Shown here in pieces: positions 1-9,166 of a DNA stretch of 22,506 bases. Both the position numbers and the translations under genes were made by a program. The number at the start of each line of letters is the position of its first letter. The first letter of the stretch is position 1. Location: NCBI GenBank assembly GCA_045540975.1, contig JAZQIE010000058.1, positions 1 through 22,506 on the forward strand, written 5' to 3'. Source of the stretch: SIG510 sp045540975. Its GTDB lineage: Bacteria; Bacillota; Clostridia; Oscillospirales; JAAYXM01. The notes under the pieces were generated by a model. The model searched no databases and was not told the origin of the DNA. It worked only from the letters and a program-made list of their open reading frames with translations.

Positions 1-3000
1 AATCCGTGGAAGATTCAGTGCCCCGCATGTTCCCGTTACTTCCCGTCCAATGACTTTGAAAACTTCTACAAGTCCGGTATTGATGCAAACGGCAACTGGA
101 GTTATGAGCTTTCAAAGAAAAACGGACAGGCATATCTTGTAAACACCTTGTATCCGGAAAAAGGCACGGGTTGGGGTGTTGATGACGGTTACGGCTACCG
201 TACCGGAAAAACCATCACTTTGGAGAACTCTTCCTACGGTGCGACCCATGAAGAAATCCATACCTACATGGCGTATTACAACCATTGGGGTTCTTGGTAC
301 GGAAGCGGTAACACCTCCATGTACGGTCTTACTATGGTTGCAATCGATCGCTTGAAAAATGCTTATGTTCATACCGGCGATCCCAAATACGGCCGTATCG
401 GTGCGATTCTGATTTCCCGTATTGCGGATGTTTACCCCGATATGGAGATTGCACCGTACTTCCCGTGGCACTTTAACAGTGACAGTACCTCGCCGTACGG
501 AAAAGTCGTTGGATGTATTTGGGAGACCGGTCTGGTCAATCCTTGCCTGATGGCATATGACGCTTTCTATGATCTCTATGATGATCCGGAAGTTATCTCC
601 TATCTTTCTGCGAAGGCAACCAAATACAATCAGACCAATAAGAAGACCACAGGTAATCTGATTCGTGACCATATCGAAGAAAATCTGGTCCGTGAAGCAT
701 ACCGCTCTGTTCTCAACGGCAACATTCACGGTAACTTTGGTATGCATCAGTCGGTTGCAGCCAACTGTGCAGTCGTGCTTGACTCTCCGACCGAGAGTAA
801 GGAGATGATTGATTGGCTCTTCAGAAGTGAATCCGGCTCCACAAAGGGAGATTGGAAGGGCGGTAACTTCACCGCACAAATCTTCGGAAACGTCAGCCGT
901 GACGGTACCGGTATGGAAGCGGCACCGAACTACAACGGCTTGTGGATCAACTCAATCAATTCCATCATTGATACCCTTGGCGGATACAACGGTTACACCG
1001 GATCGAATCTCTATCAGAATCCCAAAATCATCAAGATGTATAAGATGCATTTCCCGCTTACTCAGACCCGAAAGGGAACATTCCCGATCGGCGACTCCGG
1101 TGCAACCGCAAAGCCGACCTTCCATTTGCCCGGTATCGCTGCTTTGGCAAATGCATTCCTTGAAACGGGAGACATTGAGCTTGCGCAGATGATTTACTTC
1201 CGTAACGGCAATTCCACTAAGAACTTAAACAGCGGTGTATTCTCCAATTCAACCGAATTGCGCACAAGAATTGAAGCGGTGATTTCGGAGCACGGTGAAT
1301 ATCCGTTTGATTCCAGTATGCAGATGTCGGGCTTCGGTATCGATATTCTCCGCTCCGGTACTTTGACCGAGGAAGCGGATACTCAGCAGGACTTCTGGAT
1401 TTACTACGGCAAAACGAGTGGTCACGGTCATCCTGCGGCATTGAACCTTGGTATGGATGCTTACGGTCTTGATATCGCACCGGATCTCGGTTATCCGGAA
1501 GCGGCGGACGGTGCATACCAGAACATTTACTGGGGTAAGGCATCGGTAAACCACAACCTTGTCATGGTCAATGATGCGCGTCAGACTGAGATTTCTCCGA
1601 ACGGCATTCCGCTCCATTTTGATGATGCGGGTCGTGTCAAGCTTTCGGATGTTCGTGCAACTGCCGCATATCCCGGCATCAGTGATTACCGCCGCGCGCT
1701 TGTTTCCGTTCAGGTAAACGATGAAATCAGCTACGGTGTTGACTTCTTCTTGGTTAACGGCGGTAACCAGCATGTTTACAGCTTCCATGCACTTTCCAAT
1801 GAGATTGTGGAAGCATCGAGCAACTTGACCTTTGTTCCGCAGACAAGCGGTACTTATGCGGGCAGCAATGTTGCCTTCGGCTCCGGTACAACCACCAACG
1901 GCTATAACTTCCTCTATAACGTGCGCCGCGCGGCGAATCCGGGAAAAGAGTTTAGCGTAAACTTCAAGATTGACGATTTCCGCAACACAATTTCTGCTGA
2001 CCGTCAGTTGTATTTGAAGATGACAATGCTCAATGACTTTGCGCTGAACGAAGTTGCGCTTGCAAAAGGCGAACCGCCACAGCGTGACGGTAACCCGACC
2101 GAGCTTGAATTTGTTCTCGCACGCCGTAGCGGAAGCAATATGCTCTCGCTCTTTACCACGGTGTTTGAACCGTATGACAAAACGCCGTATATCGCATCGC
2201 AGGAACAGGTTCCGATTGCAAGAATCGGCGGGGCAACCCCGGGTGCATCCGATATCGCAAAAGCGGTCAAGGTAACCTTGAAAAACGGTCGCGTGGACTA
2301 TATTGTTTTCGCAACCAACAAGGCGGTTCAGTACCGTGTTGACAATCTGTTTGACTTCATGGGAAGCTTCGGTGTTTACACCTTGGAAAACAAAACCGCC
2401 ACTTATTCCTACATCAATGACGGCACCCAGATTGGGCAGACCAAAACTTTGGATGCTTATACCGGTAAGATTGTGAATTTCACAAAGGAACTTTCCTTTG
2501 AGAATTCACTTACGATCTCACTCAATCAATCCATCGGTGACGTTACCGAATTGGTTGGCCGCTCGATTTACGTTAACAATGCGGGCGGAGGCAATGCGAC
2601 TTATGTCATCAAGGGCGCAAAGAAATTGGCAAACGGTAATGTACAGCTCGATCTCGGTGATACCACTTTGATTCGTGCTCTCAGCAGCACAACCGCAACA
2701 AATACCTATACTTATGATCTTGCGGTAGGTAAGAGCTTCAGAATTCCGCTCTCACTGTCGAGTGACAATACTCCGATTTTTGAGGAGATTCCCAAACAGT
2801 CACTTCCGGTCAACCAGAAGAAGACTTTGAAGATTTCTGCAACCGACCCGAATGGACAGACCGCACTCGCTTACCGCGCTGTGTCCTTGCCGAGCGGTGC
2901 GACCTTCAATGCGTCCACACAAACCTTCACCTGGACTCCGAAGGAAAATCAAATCGGCACGCATACCGCGGTATTCTCGGTTACCAACGGTATTCGTACC

Positions 3001-3849
3001 GCGCAAATGACGGTTGAATTTGATGTTTTCTATAACACTAACGTCAGCTCGGTCAACATCTTAAACGGTGCGCAGATTCGGTTGAAGGGGAAGACCGGCT
3101 TGAGATTCATCTCGAAGGTCAGCCAGCACTTCCTTGCCGAAATCACAGAGAAGGGTGCAACCAATATCGAATACGGTACTCTCTTGGTACCGTCCGACGG
3201 TGTGGTTGACCTCGATCAGTTTGTGCTTGGCGGAACGGTTGGCTCATACTCGGTTGTCAAAGTGCCTGCAACACTAAACTACAGCATTACCGATGAATGG
3301 ATTCAGTATACTGCAGTTTTGATTGACATTGCGCCGAAGAACTTCAAACGCGTGTATGCTGCTCGTGCATATGTCAAATACACCGATTCCACAGGTGAAC
3401 ATGTTATTTACGGCGATACGCGTGTGGAACGCTCGATTTTCCAGATTGCGGAGGCGGCGCTCAACGATAGCGGCCGTTACACCGACGAGGAAATTGCGGT
3501 GTTGAATTCCATTGTCCAAAACCGCAATCTCGTCTTTACCGTCACCGAACCTGCTGAAGGGGCTTCTACAAGTGACGTTGTCTGCAAAGAGGCAAACCCG
3601 ATGTACACTGTGGAAACCTCGTGGACCCGTACCGGCGGATATCCCTTCACTGGTACATTCGTTGAGAGCACCGACTACACCGTGCATGTTGTCTTGACCG
3701 CAAAAGACGATTTTGCCTTCGATGAATCTTTCTCAATTGAGATTAACGGTACCGAGGCGGACACGTGTGTTGTCAGTGATGACGGAAGCACGCTGACCTT
3801 CACAAAAACTTTCGTCTATCGTGACCATGGCTTCACGGGAATCTATTGA
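1..3849 (+). CDS. Heparinase II/III-family polysaccharide lyase, secreted multidomain protein (5' partial)
   Basis: The reading frame is open from base 1, so the start and any signal peptide lie upstream; 1282 codons are visible. The N-terminal part, with a CPAC pair at codons 7-10 and many aromatic residues, fits the helical toroid of the heparinase II/III superfamily, which cleaves uronic-acid polysaccharides by beta-elimination outside the cell. The clearest signature is SGHGHPAALNLGMDAYG from codon 473 (His475, His477), then an APDLGYP segment and a VNHNLVMVND segment, as in the PF07940 beta-sandwich. Codons about 930-1010 form a putative Ig domain (SLPVNQKK, ATDPNGQ, TFTWTP). Two further domains follow, one opening with INGAQ-like NILNGAQIRL and a C-terminal beta-rich one. 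No LPXTG motif, dockerin or SLH domain ends the protein. The substrate cannot be read from sequence; heparin-like, alginate or other uronates are all possible. The gene is followed by its own terminator, and the next gene has its own promoter. Confidence 0.8.
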   Translation, partial: NPWKIQCPACSRYFPSNDFENFYKSGIDANGNWSYELSKKNGQAYLVNTLYPEKGTGWGVDDGYGYRTGKTITLENSSYGATHEEIHTYMAYYNHWGSWYGSGNTSMYGLTMVAIDRLKNAYVHTGDPKYGRIGAILISRIADVYPDMEIAPYFPWHFNSDSTSPYGKVVGCIWETGLVNPCLMAYDAFYDLYDDPEVISYLSAKATKYNQTNKKTTGNLIRDHIEENLVREAYRSVLNGNIHGNFGMHQSVAANCAVVLDSPTESKEMIDWLFRSESGSTKGDWKGGNFTAQIFGNVSRDGTGMEAAPNYNGLWINSINSIIDTLGGYNGYTGSNLYQNPKIIKMYKMHFPLTQTRKGTFPIGDSGATAKPTFHLPGIAALANAFLETGDIELAQMIYFRNGNSTKNLNSGVFSNSTELRTRIEAVISEHGEYPFDSSMQMSGFGIDILRSGTLTEEADTQQDFWIYYGKTSGHGHPAALNLGMDAYGLDIAPDLGYPEAADGAYQNIYWGKASVNHNLVMVNDARQTEISPNGIPLHFDDAGRVKLSDVRATAAYPGISDYRRALVSVQVNDEISYGVDFFLVNGGNQHVYSFHALSNEIVEASSNLTFVPQTSGTYAGSNVAFGSGTTTNGYNFLYNVRRAANPGKEFSVNFKIDDFRNTISADRQLYLKMTMLNDFALNEVALAKGEPPQRDGNPTELEFVLARRSGSNMLSLFTTVFEPYDKTPYIASQEQVPIARIGGATPGASDIAKAVKVTLKNGRVDYIVFATNKAVQYRVDNLFDFMGSFGVYTLENKTATYSYINDGTQIGQTKTLDAYTGKIVNFTKELSFENSLTISLNQSIGDVTELVGRSIYVNNAGGGNATYVIKGAKKLANGNVQLDLGDTTLIRALSSTTATNTYTYDLAVGKSFRIPLSLSSDNTPIFEEIPKQSLPVNQKKTLKISATDPNGQTALAYRAVSLPSGATFNASTQTFTWTPKENQIGTHTAVFSVTNGIRTAQMTVEFDVFYNTNVSSVNILNGAQIRLKGKTGLRFISKVSQHFLAEITEKGATNIEYGTLLVPSDGVVDLDQFVLGGTVGSYSVVKVPATLNYSITDEWIQYTAVLIDIAPKNFKRVYAARAYVKYTDSTGEHVIYGDTRVERSIFQIAEAALNDSGRYTDEEIAVLNSIVQNRNLVFTVTEPAEGASTSDVVCKEANPMYTVETSWTRTGGYPFTGTFVESTDYTVHVVLTAKDDFAFDESFSIEINGTEADTCVVSDDGSTLTFTKTFVYRDHGFTGIY

Positions 3850-3855
3850 TTTCTG

Positions 3856-3895
3856 AAAAGATTGGTGATACGTTTGTATCACCAATCTTTTTTTC
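3856..3895 (+). terminator. Rho-independent terminator of the lyase gene
   Basis: A perfect 12-bp stem (GATTGGTGATAC at 3860-3871, complement at 3876-3887) with a GTTT loop is followed by a run of T. Flanking A and T runs extend the stem. It lies 6 bases after the lyase stop codon and separates that gene from gdpP. Confidence 0.95.
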
Positions 3896-3925
3896 TAAAT
3901 TATGCGAGAATCTTTACTAAAATCA

Positions 3926-3954
3926 TTGTCAGAATCGCTTTTTTTTGTTATAAT
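3926..3954 (+). promoter_or_regulatory. Sigma-A type promoter of the gdpP-ftsH unit
   Basis: TTGTCA at 3926-3931 and a consensus TATAAT at 3949-3954 are separated by exactly 17 bases, with a T tract in the spacer. The predicted transcript starts near 3961, about 25 bases before the probable gdpP start. No other equally good promoter was noticed up to 11541, so this one probably drives all six genes. Confidence 0.85.
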
Positions 3955-3970
3955 AAACTTTAACTAACGA

Positions 3971-3977
3971 AAGGAGG
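3971..3977 (+). promoter_or_regulatory. Shine-Dalgarno sequence that moves the gdpP start to a TTG
   Basis: AAGGAGG ends directly against an in-frame ATG at 3978, leaving no spacing for initiation there. An in-frame TTG at 3987 lies 9 bases downstream, a usual distance. The TTG is therefore the likelier start. Confidence 0.7.
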
Positions 3978-3986
3978 ATGACACAG

Positions 3987-5972
3987 TTGAAAAACAAAGT
4001 ATCAAACGTCTTTGAACCGCGATTCCGTTTGTGTTTTATTTCGCTGCTTCTGTTTGCTGTGGTCACATTCTTTTTTCAGCCGATTGTTGCGGCGGTAGAA
4101 CTGGCTGTTGCGATTTTCGTGTTTCTTCACTTCCGCTACACCATGCTCAAGCGTAATAAAGAAATGCTTGCGCACATGGAAAGCGTGATGGATGAAGTAA
4201 CTGCATCTACTAAAGACACGCTGATGAAATTTCCGCTTCCGATTTCGATTGTGAAGATGGATTCCAATGAGATTATCTGGTATAACGACCGCTTTGTTGA
4301 AATGACGGGTGCCCATGAGCATTTGTTTGAAACCCACTTTGAAGACATTCTTCCTGAGTTTGAAACACATTGGCTCTTGGAAGGCAAGCAAGAGTGCCCG
4401 ACCGATGTTGTGGTGGGTGAAAAGACTTACCGTGTATTTGGCACAATGGCGCGTGCCCAAGACGGTGTCCGCGCTTTGATGGCAACCATCTATTGGGTGG
4501 ATGTCACCGCATATAAGAAACTGTTGCAGGCGTATAACAACTCGCGTATGGTAACCGCAATTCTGCTCCTCGACAACTACGACGAATTGATGAAAGGTGT
4601 CAGCGATTCGGGTCGCTCGGTGTTGCAAGCGCAGATTGACTCAAAAATCGGGGCTTGGGCAGAGCCGGTGAGCGGTATTTTGCTCAAGTATGAGCGAAAC
4701 AGATTCCTGTTTGTCTTTGAAGAACAGTATTTGAAGGAATTCTGCGACAGTAAATTCTCTCTTTTGGATGAAATTCGCAAAATTGTCAGCCAAACCGGTG
4801 TTACCGCAACCTTGAGCATCGGCATCGGAAAGGACGGCGAGACCTTCCTGGAGAATTATAAAAACGCGCAGCTCTCCATTGATATGTCTCTTTCTCGCGG
4901 CGGCGACCAAGCGGTTGTACGCGGGAAATTCAATTTTGAGTTCTTTGGCGGTCATGCGCAAGAACTTGAAAAACGTACCAAAGTCAAATCGCGCGTTATG
5001 GCAAACGCATTGTCTGAACTCATCAAAGATGCTTCCAATGTCCTTGTTATGGGGCATAAGAATGCGGATAATGACAGTGTCGGTGCAGCGCTCGGTATCA
5101 TGAGCCTTGTGCGAAAATTCGGCAAGCAGGGAAATGTGGTGCTCAATCTTGAGGATACCCCTGCCGAACCTCTCTGTAAGCGCATTATGAAGACCGAGGA
5201 GTACCGTGATTTGTTCATTACCGCGGAAGATGCAATGATTGAAGCGGATCAGAACACACTTTTGGTTGTGGTTGATACCAACCGCCCTCAGTATGTGGAA
5301 TCCGAGCCGCTCTTGGAATCGGTCAGCAAAATTGCGCTCATCGACCACCATCGCAGAAGTGCGGAGTTTATCCAGAATGCAACCTTCAACTTCCATGAGC
5401 CGTATGCATCGTCTACCTGTGAATTGGTGACAGAATTGATGCAGTATCTGTTGGAAGGAGGAGATATCCTGCCGTGTGAAGCGGAAGCACTTCTCGCGGG
5501 AATTGTGCTGGATACCAAGAACTTTACTATGAAGACGGGTGTTCGCACCTTTGAAGCCGCGGCTTTTTTGCGCCGCTCGGGTGCGGATACGGTTGAAGTA
5601 AAGCGCTTGTTCCAAAACGATTTGACCGCATATGTCGGCCGCGCAGATATTGTGAAAACCGCAAAAATGTACCGTGGAAATCTTGCGATTGCCGCATTCA
5701 ACGGCGCGAGTGACCGCGCAACCGCTGCGCAAGCCGCGGATGAGCTTTTGAATATCACAAAAGTGCAAGCGTCGTTTGTGCTGTATCGAGCATCCGATAC
5801 CGTTGTAATTTCCGCGCGTTCGCTCGGGAATATCAATGTTCAGGTCATTTTGGAAAAATTGGGCGGCGGCGGTCACCTTGCAACCGCGGGTGCGCAATTG
5901 AAAGATGTTGATATGGACACAGCGCTTAATCGGTTATATGAAGCAATTGACTCGGTATTAGAGAACGAATAA
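3987..5972 (+). CDS. gdpP: Cyclic-di-AMP phosphodiesterase GdpP (DHH/DHHA1, membrane-bound)
   Basis: GdpP hydrolyses cyclic-di-AMP to pApA at the membrane and so influences potassium balance and cell-wall stress. The architecture is complete: two hydrophobic helices near residues 15-55, a PAS region about 60-165, a degenerate GGDEF domain about 180-310 ending in a SRGGDQAVV segment, a DHH domain and a DHHA1 domain. The DHH motifs GHKNADNDSVG (His at about residue 357) and DHHRR (Asp at about 453) supply the metal ligands, and GGGGH near residue 626 is the DHHA1 nucleotide-binding signature. Numbering is from the TTG at 3987, chosen by Shine-Dalgarno spacing, giving 661 residues; the ATG at 3978 would add three. 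It is followed 12 bases later by rplI, the conserved Bacillota gdpP-rplI-dnaB order. Confidence 0.95.
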   Translation: MKNKVSNVFEPRFRLCFISLLLFAVVTFFFQPIVAAVELAVAIFVFLHFRYTMLKRNKEMLAHMESVMDEVTASTKDTLMKFPLPISIVKMDSNEIIWYNDRFVEMTGAHEHLFETHFEDILPEFETHWLLEGKQECPTDVVVGEKTYRVFGTMARAQDGVRALMATIYWVDVTAYKKLLQAYNNSRMVTAILLLDNYDELMKGVSDSGRSVLQAQIDSKIGAWAEPVSGILLKYERNRFLFVFEEQYLKEFCDSKFSLLDEIRKIVSQTGVTATLSIGIGKDGETFLENYKNAQLSIDMSLSRGGDQAVVRGKFNFEFFGGHAQELEKRTKVKSRVMANALSELIKDASNVLVMGHKNADNDSVGAALGIMSLVRKFGKQGNVVLNLEDTPAEPLCKRIMKTEEYRDLFITAEDAMIEADQNTLLVVVDTNRPQYVESEPLLESVSKIALIDHHRRSAEFIQNATFNFHEPYASSTCELVTELMQYLLEGGDILPCEAEALLAGIVLDTKNFTMKTGVRTFEAAAFLRRSGADTVEVKRLFQNDLTAYVGRADIVKTAKMYRGNLAIAAFNGASDRATAAQAADELLNITKVQASFVLYRASDTVVISARSLGNINVQVILEKLGGGGHLATAGAQLKDVDMDTALNRLYEAIDSVLENE

Positions 5973-5984
5973 AGGAGAAACATT

Positions 5985-6431
5985 ATGAAAGTAATCTTAT
6001 TGGCAGACGTGAAAGGTCAAGGCAAAAAAGGGCAAATGGTCAATGTTTCCGACGGATTTGCGAGAAACTTCCTGTTTCCGAAAAATCTTGCGGTAGAAGC
6101 CAATGCAAATAACATCAATTTGATGAATCAAAAGAAGGCATCCGATGAACACCGTATCGCGTGTGACCGTGCTCATGCGCAGGAAGTTGCCGAGAAAATG
6201 AAGGATTCTCCGGTTGTGATTCCCGCAAAAGCGGGGAACGGCGGACGTCTCTTCGGCTCGATTACTTCTTCCGATGTCGCGGAAGCGCTGAAAAAACAAT
6301 TCGGAATCGAAATTGACCGTCACAAAATCGTGATGGAGGAAAACATCAAGCAGTTTGGTACCTATCAGTTCAAAGTCAAACTGTTCACCGATGTTGCAGG
6401 TACGGTTACCGTCACCGTTAAGGAAGCATAA
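5985..6431 (+). CDS. rplI: 50S ribosomal protein L9
   Basis: L9 binds 23S rRNA near the L1 stalk and helps maintain reading-frame fidelity. The 148-residue length is standard. The N-terminal domain starts MKVILLADVKGQGKKGQ and continues through a GFARNFLFPKNLA segment, the most conserved L9 signature. A charged helix follows, then the C-terminal domain with GGRLFGSIT. The ribosome binding site AAAGGAGA overlaps the gdpP stop codon, so the two genes are tightly coupled. dnaB begins 21 bases after the stop with its own AAGGAG. Confidence 0.98.
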   Translation: MKVILLADVKGQGKKGQMVNVSDGFARNFLFPKNLAVEANANNINLMNQKKASDEHRIACDRAHAQEVAEKMKDSPVVIPAKAGNGGRLFGSITSSDVAEALKKQFGIEIDRHKIVMEENIKQFGTYQFKVKLFTDVAGTVTVTVKEA

Positions 6432-6452
6432 ACGCTTAAGGAGTGTTTTTGA

Positions 6453-7793
6453 ATGGATCAATTGTTAGGGCGTCAAATCCCACACAGCATTGAAGCGGAG
6501 CAATCCGTGCTCGGCTCAATGCTCATCGATCCGCGCTGTATCCCGGAGATGATTGAGTTACTTTCTCCCGAGGATTTTTATCTCACAGCAAACCGCCACA
6601 TATTCGAGACGATTTCCTCCATGTTTGTTTTAAGCGAAATCATCGATGCGGTGACTGTCAAAAACCGTTTGGAAGAACGCGGACTCATGGATGCCGTGGG
6701 AGGAAATCAGTACTTCTTCCAGCTCATGGAAATTACACCCACCGCAGCGAACGTGCAGGTGTATGCAAAAATTGTAAAAGACAAAGCGATTTTACGTACA
6801 CTCAATGATGTCGGAACCGAAATCAGTGAACTTGCAATCGGCGGTGAGGGAACTGCGGAAGAATTGGTGGAACTCTCCGAGCAGAAGCTTTATGCCATTC
6901 GCGATTCACGTGAGCATCGTGGCTTAATGCCCATCCATCGTGTGCTTGAAGGAGTCTATGAACATCTCGGTGTTTTGGCGAGGAACAAAGGAAAATTACC
7001 CGGTATTTCCTCGGGCTTCCGTTCTCTGGATTCCTTCTTAACCGGATTTAATGATTCCGACCTGATTCTTTTGGCGGCACGTCCGGGTATGGGTAAAACC
7101 AGTGCGGGTTTGAATTTTTTGGTCAATGCGGCGAAAGAGTGCGATAAAGCGGTTGTTATGTTTTCGCTCGAAATGTCCAATGCGCAGTTGGCGTTGCGCT
7201 TGATTTCAAGTGAAGCGTTGATTGATTCGAAAAAACTTCGTACCGGTATGCTCTCGGAAGATGATTGGGATGCCATCGCGCATAAATCGGGTGAGCTTTC
7301 TAAAACCAAAATCTATCTTGATGACAGTTCCGGTATCACAGTTGCGGAAATGAAGGCAAAATGCCGTCGCTTAGGCGATGAACTCGGGCTTGTTATTATT
7401 GACTACCTCCAGCTTATGCATTCGGGTCGAAGAATCGAAAACCGTGTTCAGGAAGTTTCTGAGATGACCCGTTCTTTGAAGATTATGGCAAAAGAACTCA
7501 ATGTCCCCGTTATTTGCTTGTCGCAGCTTTCCCGTGCATCCGAAAACCGTAGTGAGAAGGAGCGGAGACCCCGACTGTCCGACTTGCGCGAATCAGGCTC
7601 AATTGAGCAGGATGCGGATATTGTCATTTTTATCCATCGTGATGAATATTACAAAAAGGATGAGAGTGAACATCGCGGCGAAGCGGAGTTTATCATTGAG
7701 AAAAACCGTCACGGTGAAACGGGAAGTGTTAAAGTGCATTGGGACGGTGAACACACCAAGTTCACCGATTTCGACCATACTCGTGAGCCATGA
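6453..7793 (+). CDS. dnaB: Replicative DNA helicase DnaB (DnaC in Bacillus)
   Basis: This is the hexameric 5'-3' helicase that opens the replication fork and recruits primase. The N-terminal helical domain spans about residues 5-110, with the usual PHSIEAEQSVLGSML opening. After a linker comes the RecA-like motor: Walker A with RPGMGKT at 210-216, the SLEMSN element, Walker B with VIIDYLQLM (Asp317), the QLSRASENR region and the arginine-finger region near RESGSIEQDADIV. At 446 residues it is the normal length with no intein. The ribosome binding site TAAGGAG is at 6439-6445. The stop codon overlaps the tilS start (ATGA). Confidence 0.98.
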   Translation: MDQLLGRQIPHSIEAEQSVLGSMLIDPRCIPEMIELLSPEDFYLTANRHIFETISSMFVLSEIIDAVTVKNRLEERGLMDAVGGNQYFFQLMEITPTAANVQVYAKIVKDKAILRTLNDVGTEISELAIGGEGTAEELVELSEQKLYAIRDSREHRGLMPIHRVLEGVYEHLGVLARNKGKLPGISSGFRSLDSFLTGFNDSDLILLAARPGMGKTSAGLNFLVNAAKECDKAVVMFSLEMSNAQLALRLISSEALIDSKKLRTGMLSEDDWDAIAHKSGELSKTKIYLDDSSGITVAEMKAKCRRLGDELGLVIIDYLQLMHSGRRIENRVQEVSEMTRSLKIMAKELNVPVICLSQLSRASENRSEKERRPRLSDLRESGSIEQDADIVIFIHRDEYYKKDESEHRGEAEFIIEKNRHGETGSVKVHWDGEHTKFTDFDHTREP

Positions 7794-9166
7794 GTGAGGT
7801 TAGAAATGCCGTTTTAAAAGCAGTTTCCGAAAATCAAATGCTCGCGCAGGGAGACCGTGTACTCTGCTGTGTTTCGGGCGGTGCGGATTCTGTGGCAATG
7901 CTCCATTTGCTTTCCCGACTGGCAGATACCCTTGGAATCTCCGTGTGTGCCATTCATGTTAATCACGGTCTGCGCGGGGAAGAGTCAAATGAAGATGAAG
8001 CGTTTGTTCGAGACCTCTGTATATCTCTCGGGGTTGAACTCACAGTTCAAAGCCTTTCGCTTACTTTGGAACATTCTATTGAGAAAACCGCAAGGGAATT
8101 GCGATATCAAGCATTTTTTGATACAGCCGATTTGCTGTCCTGCAATCGTATTGCAACCGCGCATACCGAAAATGACAATGCGGAAACCGTTTTGCTTCAT
8201 CTTGCACGCGGTAGCGGGCTTCATGGTCTTACCGGGATTCCCGCGGTGCGAGGTAGAATCATTCGCCCGCTAATTCTTACATCGCGTGCGGAGGTGCTGG
8301 CATATTTGCGGGAAAACAGCCTCTCTTACCGCGAGGACAGCAGCAACGCTTCTGTTGAATTTTCGCGCAATCGAGTCCGACATCGCGTGTTTTCCGAGCT
8401 TTCTGCAATTAACCCGGAAGTTGTGCGCTCGATTGCGAATACCGCGCATTTACTCAAGCAGGATGAGGATTATATTCTGCGTGAAGTTGAGCGTTCTCTT
8501 TCGTCTGCGACAGAGGTTGGCGGTGCTTGGCGAATTCCTTGCAAGAATCTCGGAAGTCTCCATCCTGCGATTTCTTCCCGTGTAATTCTTGCGCTCTCCC
8601 GCAGAGCGTTGGATGACCAAACATATAGCTTGGAGTCCGCGCGAATCTCCGATGTTACAGATTTGGTTTTCTGTAAATCGCCGTCCGCAGAACTGCATCT
8701 ACCGTCCAATCTCATCGTTCGGCGTGTGTATGATTCCTTGGAATTTTCCGAGCGAACTGAGACCAAAGCCGTGCCATGCGAATTAAGGGAAGGTGGGTCT
8801 TGTCGGTTTGGGCGTTTTGTGGTAAGATGGCTGAGTAAGGATGAAACAAAAATTCATAAAAATTTCATTCTTTATGAGTTAGATTCTGCTATAATTGGTG
8901 ATTGTATCACAGTGCGTTCCCGTAAAATCGGTGATTGTATCAAACGGGAGAACAGACCTAACCGTTCGTTAAAGCGTTTGATGATTGACGAAAAAATAGA
9001 GAAAAACATACGGGATGAACTCCCGGTTTTAGCAGATGACGGGAATCTGATTCTGGTGCATGGCATTGGAATTGATGAACGGTATCTTGCAAGAATAAAT
9101 CATGAAAAAATCAGAATAGAGATAGGGTTGTGTTGTGATGAAACTGAAAGAAGTACTGATCAGTGA
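7790..9166 (+). CDS. tilS: tRNA(Ile)-lysidine synthetase TilS
   Basis: TilS attaches lysine to C34 of the CAU-anticodon tRNA-Ile so that it decodes AUA, using ATP; this is an essential step in most bacteria. The PP-loop ATP pyrophosphatase motif SGGADS lies at residues 29-34, followed by HVNHGLRGEES and the AHTENDNAETVLLHLARGSG region, both typical of TilS. The C-terminal part (about 350-458) matches the TilS C-terminal fold, with a KIGDCIKRENRPNRSLKRL stretch. At 458 residues it is full length. It starts inside the dnaB stop codon (ATGA) with no strong Shine-Dalgarno, so translation is probably coupled. Its 3' end overlaps hpt by 29 bases. Confidence 0.96.
   Translation: MSEVRNAVLKAVSENQMLAQGDRVLCCVSGGADSVAMLHLLSRLADTLGISVCAIHVNHGLRGEESNEDEAFVRDLCISLGVELTVQSLSLTLEHSIEKTARELRYQAFFDTADLLSCNRIATAHTENDNAETVLLHLARGSGLHGLTGIPAVRGRIIRPLILTSRAEVLAYLRENSLSYREDSSNASVEFSRNRVRHRVFSELSAINPEVVRSIANTAHLLKQDEDYILREVERSLSSATEVGGAWRIPCKNLGSLHPAISSRVILALSRRALDDQTYSLESARISDVTDLVFCKSPSAELHLPSNLIVRRVYDSLEFSERTETKAVPCELREGGSCRFGRFVVRWLSKDETKIHKNFILYELDSAIIGDCITVRSRKIGDCIKRENRPNRSLKRLMIDEKIEKNIRDELPVLADDGNLILVHGIGIDERYLARINHEKIRIEIGLCCDETERSTDQ

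Noticed and set aside
4641..5897. A 418-codon minus-strand open frame opposite gdpP
   Set aside because: The plus strand holds a complete GdpP with all motifs; the antisense frame has no ribosome binding site or recognisable domain.
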